In this document: positions 15,166 to 25,885 of the stretch, one piece after another | Layout of the letters: every line of letters starts with the position of its first letter | Numbering within the stretch: the first letter of the stretch is position 1 | NCBI RefSeq assembly: GCF_000193495.2 | Contig: NZ_AP023410.1 | Coordinates: 3,433,501-3,497,500 of the forward strand | Direction of reading: 5' to 3' | DNA length: 64,000 bases | Source: Acetobacter aceti NBRC 14818 | Lineage (GTDB): Bacteria > Pseudomonadota > Alphaproteobacteria > Acetobacterales > Acetobacteraceae | The notes under the pieces: model-generated | Seen by the model: the letters and a program-made list of their open reading frames with translations, nothing else | What the model was told of the DNA's origin: nothing | The model's database searches: none | Made by a program: the position numbers and the translations under genes

Positions 15166-17767
15166 GGTCAGGTTTTTCCGCGGAGTCCGCGACAGGCTTG
15201 TCTGACTCTGTCGCTGGCGAGGGAGGAGGATTCACGTTCGTAGGATGCTCCTCAGCCGGTGTCAGGAGTTCTCCTGAAATTGCGAGAGATGTGCCCGGTG
15301 CGGACGCCGTGTAGGCGGTTGGAGTGTAGAACTTGATGCTCGCAGCTGCCATGCGGTTGGCAATCCGCTTGTAGAATTCGCGCTGGACTTTCCACTTCAT
15401 CATGGCGGCGGTTCTGATGGTGCCAATAATAACCGCGCCGTTTCCATCGCTGTTATTGACGCCAAGATCATTATAGTCGGAATAGATGATTGTCTTGAAA
15501 GCATCTTCCTTGCGCATTTCTGCAATCGTATCCCACATGATCTTCACGACACGGGAAACGTCTTCTGACAGATCAACAGTCTGATAGATGATGAGCTGAT
15601 TGAAGTCGCGGCCCGTGTTCGCAATCGAGGTCACGGAAGAGAATGGAATAATGTGCAGATCGCCGTTAAAGGCGCGGACACGGACTGTTCTGATCGAAAG
15701 ATGCTCCACCGATCCTTCGACACCTGCGGCCGTGACCCAGTCGCCCACCTGAATGGCATCTTCAACCAGCATGAAGAAGCCGGTGATGAAGTCTTTCACC
15801 AGACTTTGTGAACCGAAGGCGACAGCTGCACCCATGATGCCTGCGCCTGTCAGCAGCGGCGCCACGTTGATGCCAATCTGCGAGAGACTGGTGACCAGCA
15901 CAATGATGATGATGAGCGCCAGCATGACGGTGCGAATGATCGGCAGCACTGTCTTCAGACGGGTCGCGCGCATTCCCTGACCTGTCTTGCTGAATTTTTC
16001 CATCTGACGGTTCAGGAGGGCATTGACCACTTCCCAGATTATCGCAGCGACCGAGAGCGCGACCGCGAGCGTCACGACCGCACCAAGCAGGCGGGAACCG
16101 AGCGGGCTGGAGAAGAAGAAGTGAACGCTGTTGATGCCCCATGATTCAGTCAGGCCAACAAAACCGACGAACACGATCACGGCTGTCAGTGCACCGCGCA
16201 CGAAGGGATAGTACCGGTCGGCACGTTCCTGAATTTCAGGGTGCTTCTGGGCCAGTTGTGGGTCGATACGGAACAGACGATCCTGCCAGCCATAAGCCAG
16301 TACAGCGAGAAGCCGGGTCACGGCGACGATGAGAACCGTCAGGAACGTCGTGCGCAGAATCCAGTCATATCCGCCGCGAAGATGGGCGGCCCAGACAAGC
16401 CACAGCGCCGCATCCAGAAAGAGCGCCGGGATCCACCAGAAATGCGCCAGCGTGAGCATGAACGACCAGAAGCCGTTCTTGATCTTCGCCTGTTTGGGCG
16501 TGATGGTTTTCGCAACGATGGGACGAAGTCGCCAGATGAAGATGGCGATGAGAATGTGCTCGATCAGAATGACCGCGCGGATCATCGCTTCGGTGCCGCG
16601 GTTGGAAAGGTCGAATTCTCCGCCCAGCACGGACAGGCAGACGACGATGGACGGCGCGGCGACAAGGAAGTTCCACCAGCGTGTCAGCATGCGTGCCGTG
16701 CTGTCGGACACCGGTGCCAGACGGATCATCGGAGAACGCGGAGCCAGCGCGGATTCCAGAAGCACGAACAGGAAGCGGGCAACCGCGTAGGCTTCCGCCA
16801 AGGTTTCCGTGACGGTTTCCGCCTGCGCCGTGTCGGTGGCGAGGGCTGAACCCGCCATGGCTACGCCCAGAAACAGAAGAACAGGCAACAGCTTGAGCCC
16901 GAAATGTCCCAGCGCGTATGGCACACGGGACAGAAATTTCAGTGTCTCGATCTGACGACGCTGGTCATCCGCACGGGTTTTGAGGGTATCGATTTCCTCC
17001 TTCTGGTCGCCGTTCGCTTTCGCCAGAGCCGCCGCCTTTATCTCGGCGTTCTGATCGGCCTCATCTTTTGCAATGTCAGCGTCGGACGTGTCTTGCGGCG
17101 AGGCGGGGCCGTTTTCCCGTTTCTCACGCTGTTCCGCACGAAGGGTGACAGTACGCAGTGGCTTGCGAAGCGCCAGCGATGTTCCCCATTCAACCAGCAT
17201 GGCGACGATAATCACCAGTCCAGCGCGCCAGAATGTGCCGAGAAGCAGGGCGCGGGTCTGCGGATTGGAAATTTCCGCGTCGAACCATGTGCCGACTGTC
17301 TTCAGGTCGGAGAACAGTCCCAGAAAGTTACCGAGATAGCTGCGGAGCGTCAGCTTCAGGGAGGAAACGCTGGACATCAGATCGCTGTGAAGGACCACGG
17401 CGTTCTGGGACACCACGGCATCGCCTGTTGCCGCCGGAGCGGCTGCCTTCGCAGCTTGTGGTGTCGCGGAAACCCCCTTCGCCATGAGGGAGAGGGTGTG
17501 AGTAAAGTCGTCTCTCTGTTTTGGATCGTTCAGCACATTCAGCAGCTGCTGTGCTTCCTTGGGAGAAAGTGCGGCATTATTGCTGGAGGGAGCCGGTGCC
17601 GTAGCTGCCTTACTGTCCGCCGCCAGAGCGCTGTGCGTGGCGGGAAATATCAGTAGAGCAGCGGCAAAAAGCCAGCAGATCAGGGTGTTCAGGGAGAGGT
17701 TTCGTCGCGATGATGATCGCTCAATGACCGGGGTGATGGAACGATGATCCGCGTTATTCACCTGCAT
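15152..17767 (-). CDS. large MscS-family mechanosensitive channel
   Basis: 871 aa, much longer than MscS (about 290 aa), like the YbiO/YjeP-type channels. It has a signal peptide-like segment (to about residue 49, SALAA), a periplasmic region, about ten membrane helices and the conserved MscS pore/β-domain near residues 640-730 (TGAGIMGAAVAFGSQSLVKD, then VEGSVEHLSIRTVRVRAFNG). Such channels release osmolytes on hypo-osmotic shock. A cytoplasmic stretch near residues 215-275 is highly charged and likely coiled coil (KDEADQNAEIKAAALAKANG). GAGGTG lies 8 nt before ATG 17767. The last 14 bp overlap the 2OG dioxygenase gene. Confidence 0.9.
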   Translation of the reverse strand: MQVNNADHRSITPVIERSSSRRNLSLNTLICWLFAAALLIFPATHSALAADSKAATAPAPSSNNAALSPKEAQQLLNVLNDPKQRDDFTHTLSLMAKGVSATPQAAKAAAPAATGDAVVSQNAVVLHSDLMSSVSSLKLTLRSYLGNFLGLFSDLKTVGTWFDAEISNPQTRALLLGTFWRAGLVIIVAMLVEWGTSLALRKPLRTVTLRAEQREKRENGPASPQDTSDADIAKDEADQNAEIKAAALAKANGDQKEEIDTLKTRADDQRRQIETLKFLSRVPYALGHFGLKLLPVLLFLGVAMAGSALATDTAQAETVTETLAEAYAVARFLFVLLESALAPRSPMIRLAPVSDSTARMLTRWWNFLVAAPSIVVCLSVLGGEFDLSNRGTEAMIRAVILIEHILIAIFIWRLRPIVAKTITPKQAKIKNGFWSFMLTLAHFWWIPALFLDAALWLVWAAHLRGGYDWILRTTFLTVLIVAVTRLLAVLAYGWQDRLFRIDPQLAQKHPEIQERADRYYPFVRGALTAVIVFVGFVGLTESWGINSVHFFFSSPLGSRLLGAVVTLAVALSVAAIIWEVVNALLNRQMEKFSKTGQGMRATRLKTVLPIIRTVMLALIIIIVLVTSLSQIGINVAPLLTGAGIMGAAVAFGSQSLVKDFITGFFMLVEDAIQVGDWVTAAGVEGSVEHLSIRTVRVRAFNGDLHIIPFSSVTSIANTGRDFNQLIIYQTVDLSEDVSRVVKIMWDTIAEMRKEDAFKTIIYSDYNDLGVNNSDGNGAVIIGTIRTAAMMKWKVQREFYKRIANRMAAASIKFYTPTAYTASAPGTSLAISGELLTPAEEHPTNVNPPPSPATESDKPVADSAEKPDHDKT

Positions 17768-17858
17768 CCTGTGTTCACCTCATCTGGGTTTTGTTGTCTG
17801 TTTTTTGGTACGATTCTTGCTGATCCGGATCAAGGGACGGCCGGATCAGGAATAAATG

Positions 17859-18467
17859 TCAGCCAGCGCCGTCAAAGCGCACGATCCGTTCCCGGCGCAG
17901 AACCAGCGTGCGGGCGACCATATCGTGCAGCCCCTGTTTACGCGGGGTGAAGGCGACCATGATCACGCCAATGAACAGGACAGGAAAAGACACGAACATT
18001 TTGACCAGATTGCGGACGAGAGACCGCAACAGCGAAATGCGATTTCCCATCAGGTCACTGACACGCAGTCCCAGAACCAGCTTCCCGAGTGTGCCGCGAA
18101 GCGGCGAGGCTTCGAGCAGAACGAAGTAAAGCAACTGGAACAGCAGAAAATGCGTGCCCGTGTCGTGGACCTCCACATGCGGCCACGGCATGTGAAAACT
18201 GGAGGAGAAATCAGTATCCCGGAAGGCCACCTGATAGGACGGGGTGTCACCCTGCCACTCTTCCAGCCGAACGGTCGGCAGCGTGAAAATGCCGACGACA
18301 AGACTGACAACACTCAGCAGAAAGTAATCCAGCACGGCGGCGGCTGTGCGCACCCAGAAACCGGCATAGGCCAGCATCCGGCCATCGGGCGTCAGACTGC
18401 CTGCTCCGTCGACAATGCCTGTCTGTGCAGGCGGCGCACCCCAGCCGGGAGGAAGAGAATCAGACAT
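17859..18467 (-). CDS. RDD-family membrane protein
   Basis: 202 aa with the RDD layout: a hydrophilic start (MSDSLPPGWGAPP), then helix 1 with the Arg/Asp pattern (VRTAAAVLDYFLLSVVSLVVG) and later helices with GTLGKLVLGLRVSDLMG, the family's conserved second motif. Function of the family is poorly known (some act in Na+/H+ exchange). It begins 3 nt after the argJ stop, so it is probably co-transcribed with argJ. Confidence 0.85.
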   Translation of the reverse strand: MSDSLPPGWGAPPAQTGIVDGAGSLTPDGRMLAYAGFWVRTAAAVLDYFLLSVVSLVVGIFTLPTVRLEEWQGDTPSYQVAFRDTDFSSSFHMPWPHVEVHDTGTHFLLFQLLYFVLLEASPLRGTLGKLVLGLRVSDLMGNRISLLRSLVRNLVKMFVSFPVLFIGVIMVAFTPRKQGLHDMVARTLVLRRERIVRFDGAG

Positions 18468-18470
18468 GAA

Positions 18471-19706
18471 TCAGCTCCTGTAAGAGCCATTGATATCGAT
18501 GTAGCCATGCGTCAGATCGCAGGTCCAAACGGTCGATTTGCCGTCGCCAAGCCCCAGATCCACGTCGATATCGATGTCCTGCCCCTTCATGTGGGCAACG
18601 ACCGGCGTTTCATCATAGCCTTCGACAACCGTGCCCTCACGCGCGATGGTGACACCACCGATCGCAACAGCCAGCAGGTCGCGGTCCGCTGGCTCGCCGC
18701 ATTTGCCGACAGCCATGACGACGCGTCCCCAGTTGGCGTCTTCCCCTGCAATGGCGGTCTTGACCAGCGGGGAGTCAGCGATAGCTTTCGCAACAACGCG
18801 GGCGGACTGATCGGATACAGCGCCGGTCACGCGGACACGGATCTGCTTGGTAGCGCCTTCACCGTCGCGGACCACCATCAGCGCCAGTTCGAGCAGCAGG
18901 TCGTTGAGGACTTTCCGGAAAGCGGCAAGACGCGGATCATCAGCGCTGTTCACGGCCTGATTGCCGGCTTTTCCTGTTGCGAAAAGCAGCACCATGTCAG
19001 AGGTCGAGGTGTCCGAGTCGACCGTAATGGCATTGAAACTGTGGACCGTGCCCGAGGACAGCATGGCCTGCACGACAGGAGCGGGCAGTGCCGCATCAGT
19101 CGCGACGAAAGACAGCATCGTCGCCATATCAGGGGCGATCATACCGCTTCCCTTTGCGATGCCCTGAATGGTCACGGGAACACCGTCGATCTCTGTTTTC
19201 CGGACTGCCGCCTTGGGGAAGGTGTCGGTCGTCATGATGCCGCGTGCCGCCGCTTCCCAACCGTCTTCGGTCAGGGCTCCATGCAGGGCGGGAAGGGCCG
19301 CTGTGATACGATCGGCAGGAAGCACCTCGCCGATGACGCCGGTCGAGGCAAGAAAGACTTCCGTGGCAGGGCAGCCAGCCAGCCTGGCTTCAGCTTCCGC
19401 TGTGGCTCGGCAAGTTTCAACACCGGCCTTTCCTGTGAAGACATTGGCGTTACCGGCGTTGACTACGAGCGCTCGGGCCAGACCGCCCTTGAGCGCCGTG
19501 CGTGACCAGTCCACCGGCGCGCCGGGACATTTCGACTTGGTGAACACGCCGCCAACCGTCGTTCCGGCATCGAATTCGGCGACGACCAGATCCGTGCGTC
19601 CCTTGTAGCGGATGCCCGCAGCCACAGCGCCAAGGCGCACGCCCGGAACGGTGCCGAGAGCAGGCAAAGGCGAGGCGAGGGGAGAGACGGGCAGAGGCTG
19701 GGCCAT
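18471..19706 (-). CDS. argJ: bifunctional ornithine acetyltransferase/N-acetylglutamate synthase
   Basis: ArgJ transfers acetyl from N-acetylornithine to glutamate (cyclic arginine pathway) and may also make N-acetylglutamate from acetyl-CoA. The 411-aa precursor is self-cleaved before the nucleophile Thr in KGSGMIAPDMATMLSF, visible here. Other family motifs: VVNAGNANVFTG, STGVIGEVLP and the C-terminal GGVTIAREG and HGYIDINGSYRS. Start ATG 19706 (MAQPLP) is preferred; the open frame to 19913 runs into the upstream terminator and is not family-like. Size normal. Followed by an RDD protein gene. Confidence 0.95.
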   Translation of the reverse strand: MAQPLPVSPLASPLPALGTVPGVRLGAVAAGIRYKGRTDLVVAEFDAGTTVGGVFTKSKCPGAPVDWSRTALKGGLARALVVNAGNANVFTGKAGVETCRATAEAEARLAGCPATEVFLASTGVIGEVLPADRITAALPALHGALTEDGWEAAARGIMTTDTFPKAAVRKTEIDGVPVTIQGIAKGSGMIAPDMATMLSFVATDAALPAPVVQAMLSSGTVHSFNAITVDSDTSTSDMVLLFATGKAGNQAVNSADDPRLAAFRKVLNDLLLELALMVVRDGEGATKQIRVRVTGAVSDQSARVVAKAIADSPLVKTAIAGEDANWGRVVMAVGKCGEPADRDLLAVAIGGVTIAREGTVVEGYDETPVVAHMKGQDIDIDVDLGLGDGKSTVWTCDLTHGYIDINGSYRS

Positions 19707-19778
19707 CGGGACGAACCTTGATGCAGGAATGGGACGGCAGGACCAAATAGTCCTGAAATCTGGAAAAGCAGGATGTAA

Positions 19779-19817
19779 ACGAAAAAAGGAAGAACGCCGA
19801 GGAGACGTTCTTCCTTT
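19779..19817 (-). terminator. Rho-independent terminator of the parvulin gene
   Basis: On the minus strand, AAAGGAAGAACG (from 19817) pairs with CGTTCTTCCTTT (to 19785) as a perfect 12-bp stem over a 9-nt loop, followed by a TTTTTTCGTTT run. It sits 46 nt after the ppiC stop, separating that gene from argJ. Confidence 0.9.
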
Positions 19818-19863
19818 GTCTTTACCGCAAGCTGTCAGGGGAGGCCATAAGGCCCCCGACTGA

Positions 19864-20838
19864 TTATTTCGCGGGAGAGGCTGTCGGGTTGCCAGCGATA
19901 GCAGGCTGCGCACCTTCCGGAACCGGCTTGCCGTCGGGACCGAAGCGGACGATCTTCACAGTGGAAGTCGCCTTATCAACCGCAGCGCGGACGTCCTGCT
20001 GGATCAGCTGCTGACGGATCTTGTCCTTGACCTCGTCTTCCTTCGGCACCGGCACCGTGCGGTCGGCCAGAACCTGAATGACGTGGTAGCCGAACTGGCT
20101 CTTCACCGGTGTCTGGCTGTAGGTGCCCGGCTTCATGGCGAAAGCGGCGTCAGAGAAGGCCGGAACCATGTCACCTTTCTTGAACCAGCCAAGGTCGCCG
20201 CCATTGTTCTTGGCGCTGCCCTTGTCGGTCGAGAGGCTCTCAGCCAGCGTGCCGAAGTTGGCGCCGCCCTTGAGCTTCTTGATGACGTCCTGAGCTTCAG
20301 CCTCGGTCTTTACGAGGATATGGCGCGCATGCACCTCTTTCTCGGGTGTCTTGTTGGCGTAGTTCTTCTGGTAATAGTCGTGAATTGCCGCGTCCGTCAG
20401 CTGGGGCACAACCTGACGGGACAGCCATGCATTCTGGAGAGCCGTGTTGGCGGCGGCTTCCATGGCGGTTTTCACTTCAGCATCGTTCTGAAGGTTATCC
20501 TTGCGCGCCGCAATCTGGATCGCCTTCTGATCGACGGCCTGATTGACCAGCATCGGGAAGATCATGTTCTGCGGCAGCTGACGAAGCTGCGGCGGCATGT
20601 TGGCCGCTGACTTGCGGATGTCGTCGAGCGTAATCTTCTCACCGTTGACGGTGGCGATCACGCTGTTCGGGTCCATCGGGGCCTGGGCAGGAGCGGACTG
20701 CGCGGCTCCACCAGCTGCCGGCGCTGCTGACGCTGGCGCATCAGCCGCATGTGCGCCGTGCACACTGACAGAGGAAAGGAGGGTGGAAGCAAACAGGGCT
20801 GTCGCTGCAAAAAACGTGCCCGAGCTGGAAAAACGCAT
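19864..20838 (-). CDS. periplasmic parvulin-type peptidyl-prolyl isomerase
   Basis: 324 aa with a signal peptide (residues 1-32, ending AHAA), an Ala/Pro-rich linker, a SurA-like chaperone segment (about 60-170) and one parvulin domain (about 170-265; HARHILVKTEAEAQ, GGDLGWFKKGDMVPAF, QFGYHVIQVL). It assists folding of exported proteins. The tail is Pro/Ala-rich and probably flexible. Transcribed divergently from secA, which fits a protein-export neighbourhood. Related to PpiC/PrsA; I give no symbol because the orthology is unclear. Confidence 0.9.
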   Translation of the reverse strand: MRFSSSGTFFAATALFASTLLSSVSVHGAHAADAPASAAPAAGGAAQSAPAQAPMDPNSVIATVNGEKITLDDIRKSAANMPPQLRQLPQNMIFPMLVNQAVDQKAIQIAARKDNLQNDAEVKTAMEAAANTALQNAWLSRQVVPQLTDAAIHDYYQKNYANKTPEKEVHARHILVKTEAEAQDVIKKLKGGANFGTLAESLSTDKGSAKNNGGDLGWFKKGDMVPAFSDAAFAMKPGTYSQTPVKSQFGYHVIQVLADRTVPVPKEDEVKDKIRQQLIQQDVRAAVDKATSTVKIVRFGPDGKPVPEGAQPAIAGNPTASPAK

Positions 20839-21095
20839 TAGTAAGAAACCCAGTGTGAACAGAATGGGCGCATCATGGCCGACCCGGAAGACACCCGCAA
20901 GGGCATGACGTAAGTCTGTTTTGTTAAGAAATAGCCACTTTCCGGAGGGCGTGTCGGGGCCATCGGTTGACCCTGAGCAATGGCGGCTTTATCTGAGGGG
21001 GCGCACACCGTCGGCTTTTCGGTCCCTGTCTGTGCTCCAGATGCAGGGCAGGAACGCGGGGTCGGCTCCGGGTGTGCTGTTCCGGAAAGGTCTTC

Positions 21096-23816
21096 ATGTT
21101 CGCCTCGCTTGCTCGCGCCCTCTTCGGCACTGCCAATGACCGTTCGCTCAAAGCGTTCCAGCGCCGTGTACCTGAAATCAATGCGCTCGAGCCAGGTGTC
21201 GCCGCGCTGGATGACGCCGCTCTTGCCCATAAAACGGTAGAGTTCCGGGAGCGTCTGGCTCAGGGCGAAACACTGGACGGCCTGCTGCCGGAAGCCTTCG
21301 CCGTCTGCCGGGAAGCCTCGAAACGTGTGCTGGGGATGCGTCACTTCGACGTGCAGCTTATTGGCGGCATGGTCCTGCATTCCGGAAAAATCGCTGAAAT
21401 GCGGACCGGTGAAGGCAAGACCCTTGTTGCGACGCTGGCGGTTTATCTCAATGCGCTGAGCGGCAAGGGCGTGCATGTCGTCACGGTCAATGACTATCTG
21501 GCCCGTCGTGACGCCGAGGAAATGAGCAGGCTTTACAGCTTCCTTGGGCTGACGACCGGCACGATCGTGCCGAACCTGCCCGATGAAGCGCGTCGTGCGG
21601 CTTATGCCTGCGACATCACCTACGGCACGAACAACGAATTCGGTTTCGACTATCTCCGTGACAACATGAAATACCGGCTGGACGAGATGGTTCAGCGGCC
21701 TTTCAATCACGCCATCGTCGATGAAGTCGATTCCATCCTGATCGACGAGGCCCGGACTCCGCTCATCATCTCTGGTCCGGCGGAAGACAGCTCAGAGCTT
21801 TATCGTGCCGTGGATGCGGTCATGGCCGAACTGGTCCGCGACCCGACGACTTACGATAAGGACGAGAAACTCCGCACGGCGATCCTGACGGAAGCAGGCT
21901 CTGACAAGGTGGAAGAGCTGCTGCGCGCGTCTGGCGTGCTGAGTGATGGTGGTCTGTATGACGTGCAGAACGTGGCGGTTGTCCACCATGTGATGCAGTC
22001 GCTTCGCGCTCATACGCTGTTCTCGCGGGATGTCGATTACATCGTTCGCGACGGCAAGGTGACCATCATTGATGAGTTCACCGGTCGTATGATGGATGGT
22101 CGTCGTTATTCGGACGGTCTGCATCAGGCTCTTGAAGCGAAGGAGCATGTCGAGGTTCAGCAGGAAAACCAGACGCTGGCCTCCATCACCTTCCAGAACT
22201 ACTTCCGTCTCTATCCCAAGCTGTCCGGCATGACCGGCACGGCGATGACGGAAGCAGATGAATTCGCGGAAATCTACAAGCTCGACGTCGTGGAGATTCC
22301 GACCAATCTCCCGGTTGCACGTAAAGATACCGACGACGAGATCTATCTTGATGAACCCCAGAAGTTCGCTGCTGTCGTCAAGCTGGTTGAGGAAGTCCAC
22401 AAGGGCGGGCAGCCCATCCTTGTCGGCACCACATCGGTCGAGAAAAGTGAAGCGCTTTCGGCGCTGCTGAAGCGGAACAATATTCCGCATAATGTGCTCA
22501 ACGCGCGTTTCCATGAGATGGAAGCGGCGATCGTGGCGCAGGCGGGTGCGCCGGGCGCGATCACCATCGCCACGAACATGGCTGGCCGCGGCACGGACAT
22601 CAAACTCGGCGGTAATGTCGAGATGCGGATTCAGCAGGAACTGGGCCACATCACTGATCCCGCCGAACGCGAAGCTGCCGAGCAGGCCATCCGTGACGAG
22701 GTGGCGAAGAATCAGGCTATCGTGAAGTCTGCGGGCGGTCTGTACGTGATCGGTACCGAGCGTCATGAGAGTCGGCGTATCGATAACCAGCTTCGTGGTC
22801 GTGCGGGACGTCAGGGCGATCCCGGAAACTCACGGTTCTTCGTCTCGCTTCAGGATGACCTGATGCGGATCTTCGGATCTGACCGCATGACCGGCATGCT
22901 CCAGAAGATGGGCATGCAGGACGGCGAGGCGATCGTGCATCCGTGGCTGAACAAGGCCCTTGAGCGCGCGCAGAAGAAGGTCGAAGCCCGTAACTTCGAC
23001 ATGCGCAAGAATACGCTCAAGTATGACGACGTCATGAATGATCAGCGCAAGGAGGTTTACGCCCAACGCCGTGAATTCATGATGCAGGACGATGTCGCGT
23101 CGCTCATCGTGGAAATGCGTGAGGAAGTGATCCTTTCTCTGGTTGACCGCTACATCCCGGAAAAGGCGTTTGCCGAACAGTGGCAGACAGCTGAGTTGAC
23201 GGAAGATGTGAAGCGTATCTTCAATCTCGATCTGCCGATTGCCGAATGGGCGACGGAAGACGGCATGGACAAGGAACAGGTCGCCGCCCGGATCGAGGAC
23301 GCAGCGGCACAGGCGCAGGCTGTCCGGACCACGAATTTCGGCCCGGAGATCATGCGGTATCTGGAAAAGCAGATCCTGCTGACCACGTTCGATTCCGTCT
23401 GGAAAGAGCATCTGCACGCACTGGATCAGCTTCGTCAGGGCATTGGTCTGCGGGCTTATGGCCAGAAAGATCCTCTGAACGAATACAAGCACGAAGCCTT
23501 CCAGCTTTTCACCTTCATGCTTGATGAGATGCGTGAACGCGTGATTACGCTTCTGGCGCGTGTGGAAATGGCTCCGCCGCCGGAGCCGCATCCTCTGGAA
23601 GGTATCGGTGAGTTTCATCCCGATCCTCAGGTCGAGGGTTATACTTCGGAACCGGCGCAGTTCACGGGCGCGCCAGCTGCCGTGACTGCGGAGCCACCGA
23701 CCAGCGGTGCCATCCTGCCGGAAGATCCGTCCACGTGGGGCGAGACACCGCGTAACTCGCTCTGCCCTTGCGGTTCGGGGCTGAAATACAAGCATTGTCA
23801 CGGGCGTCATGTCTGA
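21096..23816 (+). CDS. secA: preprotein translocase ATPase SecA
   Basis: 906-aa motor that drives unfolded preproteins through SecYEG. Features: nucleotide-binding domain 1 with [12 protein letters not shown] (Walker A about residues 103-114), [15 protein letters not shown], the preprotein cross-linking domain, motor 2 with [16 protein letters not shown] and [13 protein letters not shown], and a C-terminal zinc motif [14 protein letters not shown] that binds SecB. Start ATG 21096 (MFASLAR) has GGAAAGG upstream; the open frame to 21072 is ignored. Normal size. Divergent from the parvulin gene. Confidence 0.98.
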   Translation: MFASLARALFGTANDRSLKAFQRRVPEINALEPGVAALDDAALAHKTVEFRERLAQGETLDGLLPEAFAVCREASKRVLGMRHFDVQLIGGMVLHSGKIAEMRTGEGKTLVATLAVYLNALSGKGVHVVTVNDYLARRDAEEMSRLYSFLGLTTGTIVPNLPDEARRAAYACDITYGTNNEFGFDYLRDNMKYRLDEMVQRPFNHAIVDEVDSILIDEARTPLIISGPAEDSSELYRAVDAVMAELVRDPTTYDKDEKLRTAILTEAGSDKVEELLRASGVLSDGGLYDVQNVAVVHHVMQSLRAHTLFSRDVDYIVRDGKVTIIDEFTGRMMDGRRYSDGLHQALEAKEHVEVQQENQTLASITFQNYFRLYPKLSGMTGTAMTEADEFAEIYKLDVVEIPTNLPVARKDTDDEIYLDEPQKFAAVVKLVEEVHKGGQPILVGTTSVEKSEALSALLKRNNIPHNVLNARFHEMEAAIVAQAGAPGAITIATNMAGRGTDIKLGGNVEMRIQQELGHITDPAEREAAEQAIRDEVAKNQAIVKSAGGLYVIGTERHESRRIDNQLRGRAGRQGDPGNSRFFVSLQDDLMRIFGSDRMTGMLQKMGMQDGEAIVHPWLNKALERAQKKVEARNFDMRKNTLKYDDVMNDQRKEVYAQRREFMMQDDVASLIVEMREEVILSLVDRYIPEKAFAEQWQTAELTEDVKRIFNLDLPIAEWATEDGMDKEQVAARIEDAAAQAQAVRTTNFGPEIMRYLEKQILLTTFDSVWKEHLHALDQLRQGIGLRAYGQKDPLNEYKHEAFQLFTFMLDEMRERVITLLARVEMAPPPEPHPLEGIGEFHPDPQVEGYTSEPAQFTGAPAAVTAEPPTSGAILPEDPSTWGETPRNSLCPCGSGLKYKHCHGRHV

Positions 23817-23985
23817 AGCCCGTTCTGGACATCCTCCGGGGCGCTGAAGCTGCCGGATAGAAGACGCTTCCCTCCGGGCACTGTGTCGCTCGGGGAGTTT
23901 TCTGGCGGACGTCAGTCCCCATCGGTCCGGCCCCGTATAAGCCGACATTCATCCAGATATATTCAGTCAGAATGAGGACAGCGAG

Positions 23986-24735
23986 ATGGCAGGCCATTCG
24001 CAATTCAAGAACATCATGCACCGTAAGGGTGCGCAGGACGCCAAACGTGCCAAGCAGTTTGCCAAGGTGATCCGTGAAATCACGGTTGCTGCACGGTCCG
24101 GCCTGCCTGACCCGGCGGCCAATCCCCGTCTGCGTGCGGCGATTTCAGCGGCTCGTGAAGTCAACATGCCGAAAGACACTGTCGAGCGGGCGATCAAGAA
24201 GGCGACCGGAGCCGGTGGTGGCGATGATTACGCCGAAATCCGTTACGAGGGCTACGGTCCGGCTGGTGTTGCCGTGATTGTCGAGGCCCTGACGGACAAC
24301 CGCAATCGTACAGCCAGTGAAGTGCGCGCAGCGTTCTCCAAATACGGCGGTTCGCTGGGTGAAATGAACTCGGTGGCCTTCATGTTCAAGCGTCTGGGTG
24401 TCATCACCTATCCGGCCAGCGTTGCCAGCGAAGAAGAGATGCTGGAAGCTGCGATCGAAGCCGGGGCGGACAATGTGGTTTCGACCGAGGAAACGCACGA
24501 GATCACCTGTGAGGTGGAGTCCTTCTTTGCTGTGCGTGATGTTCTGGAGCCGAAGTTCGGTGAGCCTCTTTCGGCCAAACTGGACTGGCGTCCCGAGAAC
24601 TCGATTGAGCTGGACGAGGAAAAGGCCCGGACGGTTCTGAAACTTCTCGATGTTCTTGAAGACAATGACGACGTTCAGAATGTCTACGCCAACTTCGATC
24701 TGTCCGAAGAAGTGGCTGAAGCTCTCTCTGCGTAA
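23986..24735 (+). CDS. YebC/PmpR-family regulator
   Basis: 249 aa, the normal size of YebC/TACO1 proteins, with the invariant start [20 protein letters not shown], the GRA-type motif (here [20 protein letters not shown]) and the domain signature [20 protein letters not shown]. Members are either DNA-binding regulators or translation factors acting at polyproline stalls. It follows secA with a 170-bp gap and precedes a glycosyltransferase gene by 65 bp. Confidence 0.95.
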   Translation: MAGHSQFKNIMHRKGAQDAKRAKQFAKVIREITVAARSGLPDPAANPRLRAAISAAREVNMPKDTVERAIKKATGAGGGDDYAEIRYEGYGPAGVAVIVEALTDNRNRTASEVRAAFSKYGGSLGEMNSVAFMFKRLGVITYPASVASEEEMLEAAIEAGADNVVSTEETHEITCEVESFFAVRDVLEPKFGEPLSAKLDWRPENSIELDEEKARTVLKLLDVLEDNDDVQNVYANFDLSEEVAEALSA

Positions 24736-24800
24736 TCCTTTCGCATCGCGGCTCAGTTACTCCGTTGAGGAGTCTGGGCCGCTGAACTGAGAACGAGCCC

Positions 24801-25736
24801 ATGCGCATCCTCTTCATCACCGCAACACGCCTCGGGGATGCCGTCATTTCGACGGGGCTGCTCAATTATCTGATTCAGGCTCATCCTGACGCAAGATTTA
24901 CGGTTGTCTGTGGTCCGGTTGCAGCAGGGCTGTTTCAACGCATGCCCCAGCTTGACCGGGTCATCGTGATGGCCAAGCGACCTTATGACCTGCATTGGTT
25001 CGATCTGTGGAAACAATGTGTCGGAACGCGCTGGGATCTGGTCGTCGATCTTCGCGGATCGGCCATCAGCCTGCTTCTGCGGACACGTGCCCGCCGGATC
25101 ATGCGGGGAGGGCGGCGACCCGGAGCACGTATTGCCCACGTTGGCGATGTGTTGTCTTTATCGCCTCCGCCATTACCCGTCGTCTGGACCAGTGAAGAAG
25201 ACAGGGCGCTTGCAGGAACGATCCTTATCGAGAATGACATTATTGCTTTCGGCCCGACGGCCAACTGGGCGGGGAAAGTCTGGCCAGCACAGTATTTTGT
25301 GGAACTGTGGTCCTGTCTTGCAAGGATCTTTCCCAACAGGAAGCTAGCTGTCTTTTACGGTCCCGGTGAAGCAGAACGCTCAATGGCCGCTCCCGTGCTG
25401 GCTATTCCGGGTGCGATCGATGCCGGTGGTCGTTTCACGCTCGCGGAAACGGCGGCGATGTTGCAGCGTTGCGCGCTCTTCATTGGAAATGATTCCGGCC
25501 TGATGCATCTGGCGGCAGCGGCGCAGACACCGACCCTTGGCCTCTTTGGTCCTTCACGGAGCAGCGAATATGCGCCTTCTGGCGTTCATGCCGAGTGGAT
25601 TGCGGCTCCGGGGCCGGAAGGCGCTGCGCCGATCAGCGGACTTAAGCCGGAACAGGTGCTTGAGCGTCTTCTTTCCATGATGAGTGGCAGGGAGGAGACT
25701 TCCTGTTCCTCGTTGGAAAACCAAGAACTAACGTGA
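24801..25736 (+). CDS. GT9-family (heptosyltransferase-like) glycosyltransferase
   Basis: 311 aa with the ADP-heptose:LPS heptosyltransferase fold: N-terminal RLGDAVISTGLLNYL (residues 10-24), VVDLRGSAISLLL, and the C-terminal donor motif LFIGNDSGLMHLAAAAQTPT with the conserved Asp-Ser-Gly. It probably adds a heptose or other sugar to the LPS core in the cytoplasm. ATG 24801 is clear. The C-terminal end (SGREETSCSSLENQELT) is variable. Acceptor specificity is not predictable. Confidence 0.88.
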   Translation: MRILFITATRLGDAVISTGLLNYLIQAHPDARFTVVCGPVAAGLFQRMPQLDRVIVMAKRPYDLHWFDLWKQCVGTRWDLVVDLRGSAISLLLRTRARRIMRGGRRPGARIAHVGDVLSLSPPPLPVVWTSEEDRALAGTILIENDIIAFGPTANWAGKVWPAQYFVELWSCLARIFPNRKLAVFYGPGEAERSMAAPVLAIPGAIDAGGRFTLAETAAMLQRCALFIGNDSGLMHLAAAAQTPTLGLFGPSRSSEYAPSGVHAEWIAAPGPEGAAPISGLKPEQVLERLLSMMSGREETSCSSLENQELT

Positions 25737-25885
25737 AGCGGATTACGCTGTTTGAGTCATCGCATCACGCGAAAGCATTTTTATAATTCCGGGCAAAATT
25801 CTCTGGACCAGAGTTTGAGGGCAGCGCCTGGGCGGACTCTCTGTTATTGTCGCCGACACTACATCTGAACAACAAAGAGACGATA

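Noticed and set aside
17856..19505. 549-aa plus-strand frame opposite the RDD and argJ genes
   Set aside because: Composition (His/Arg/Gln-rich) is that of an antisense frame; argJ and RDD motifs are clear on the other strand.
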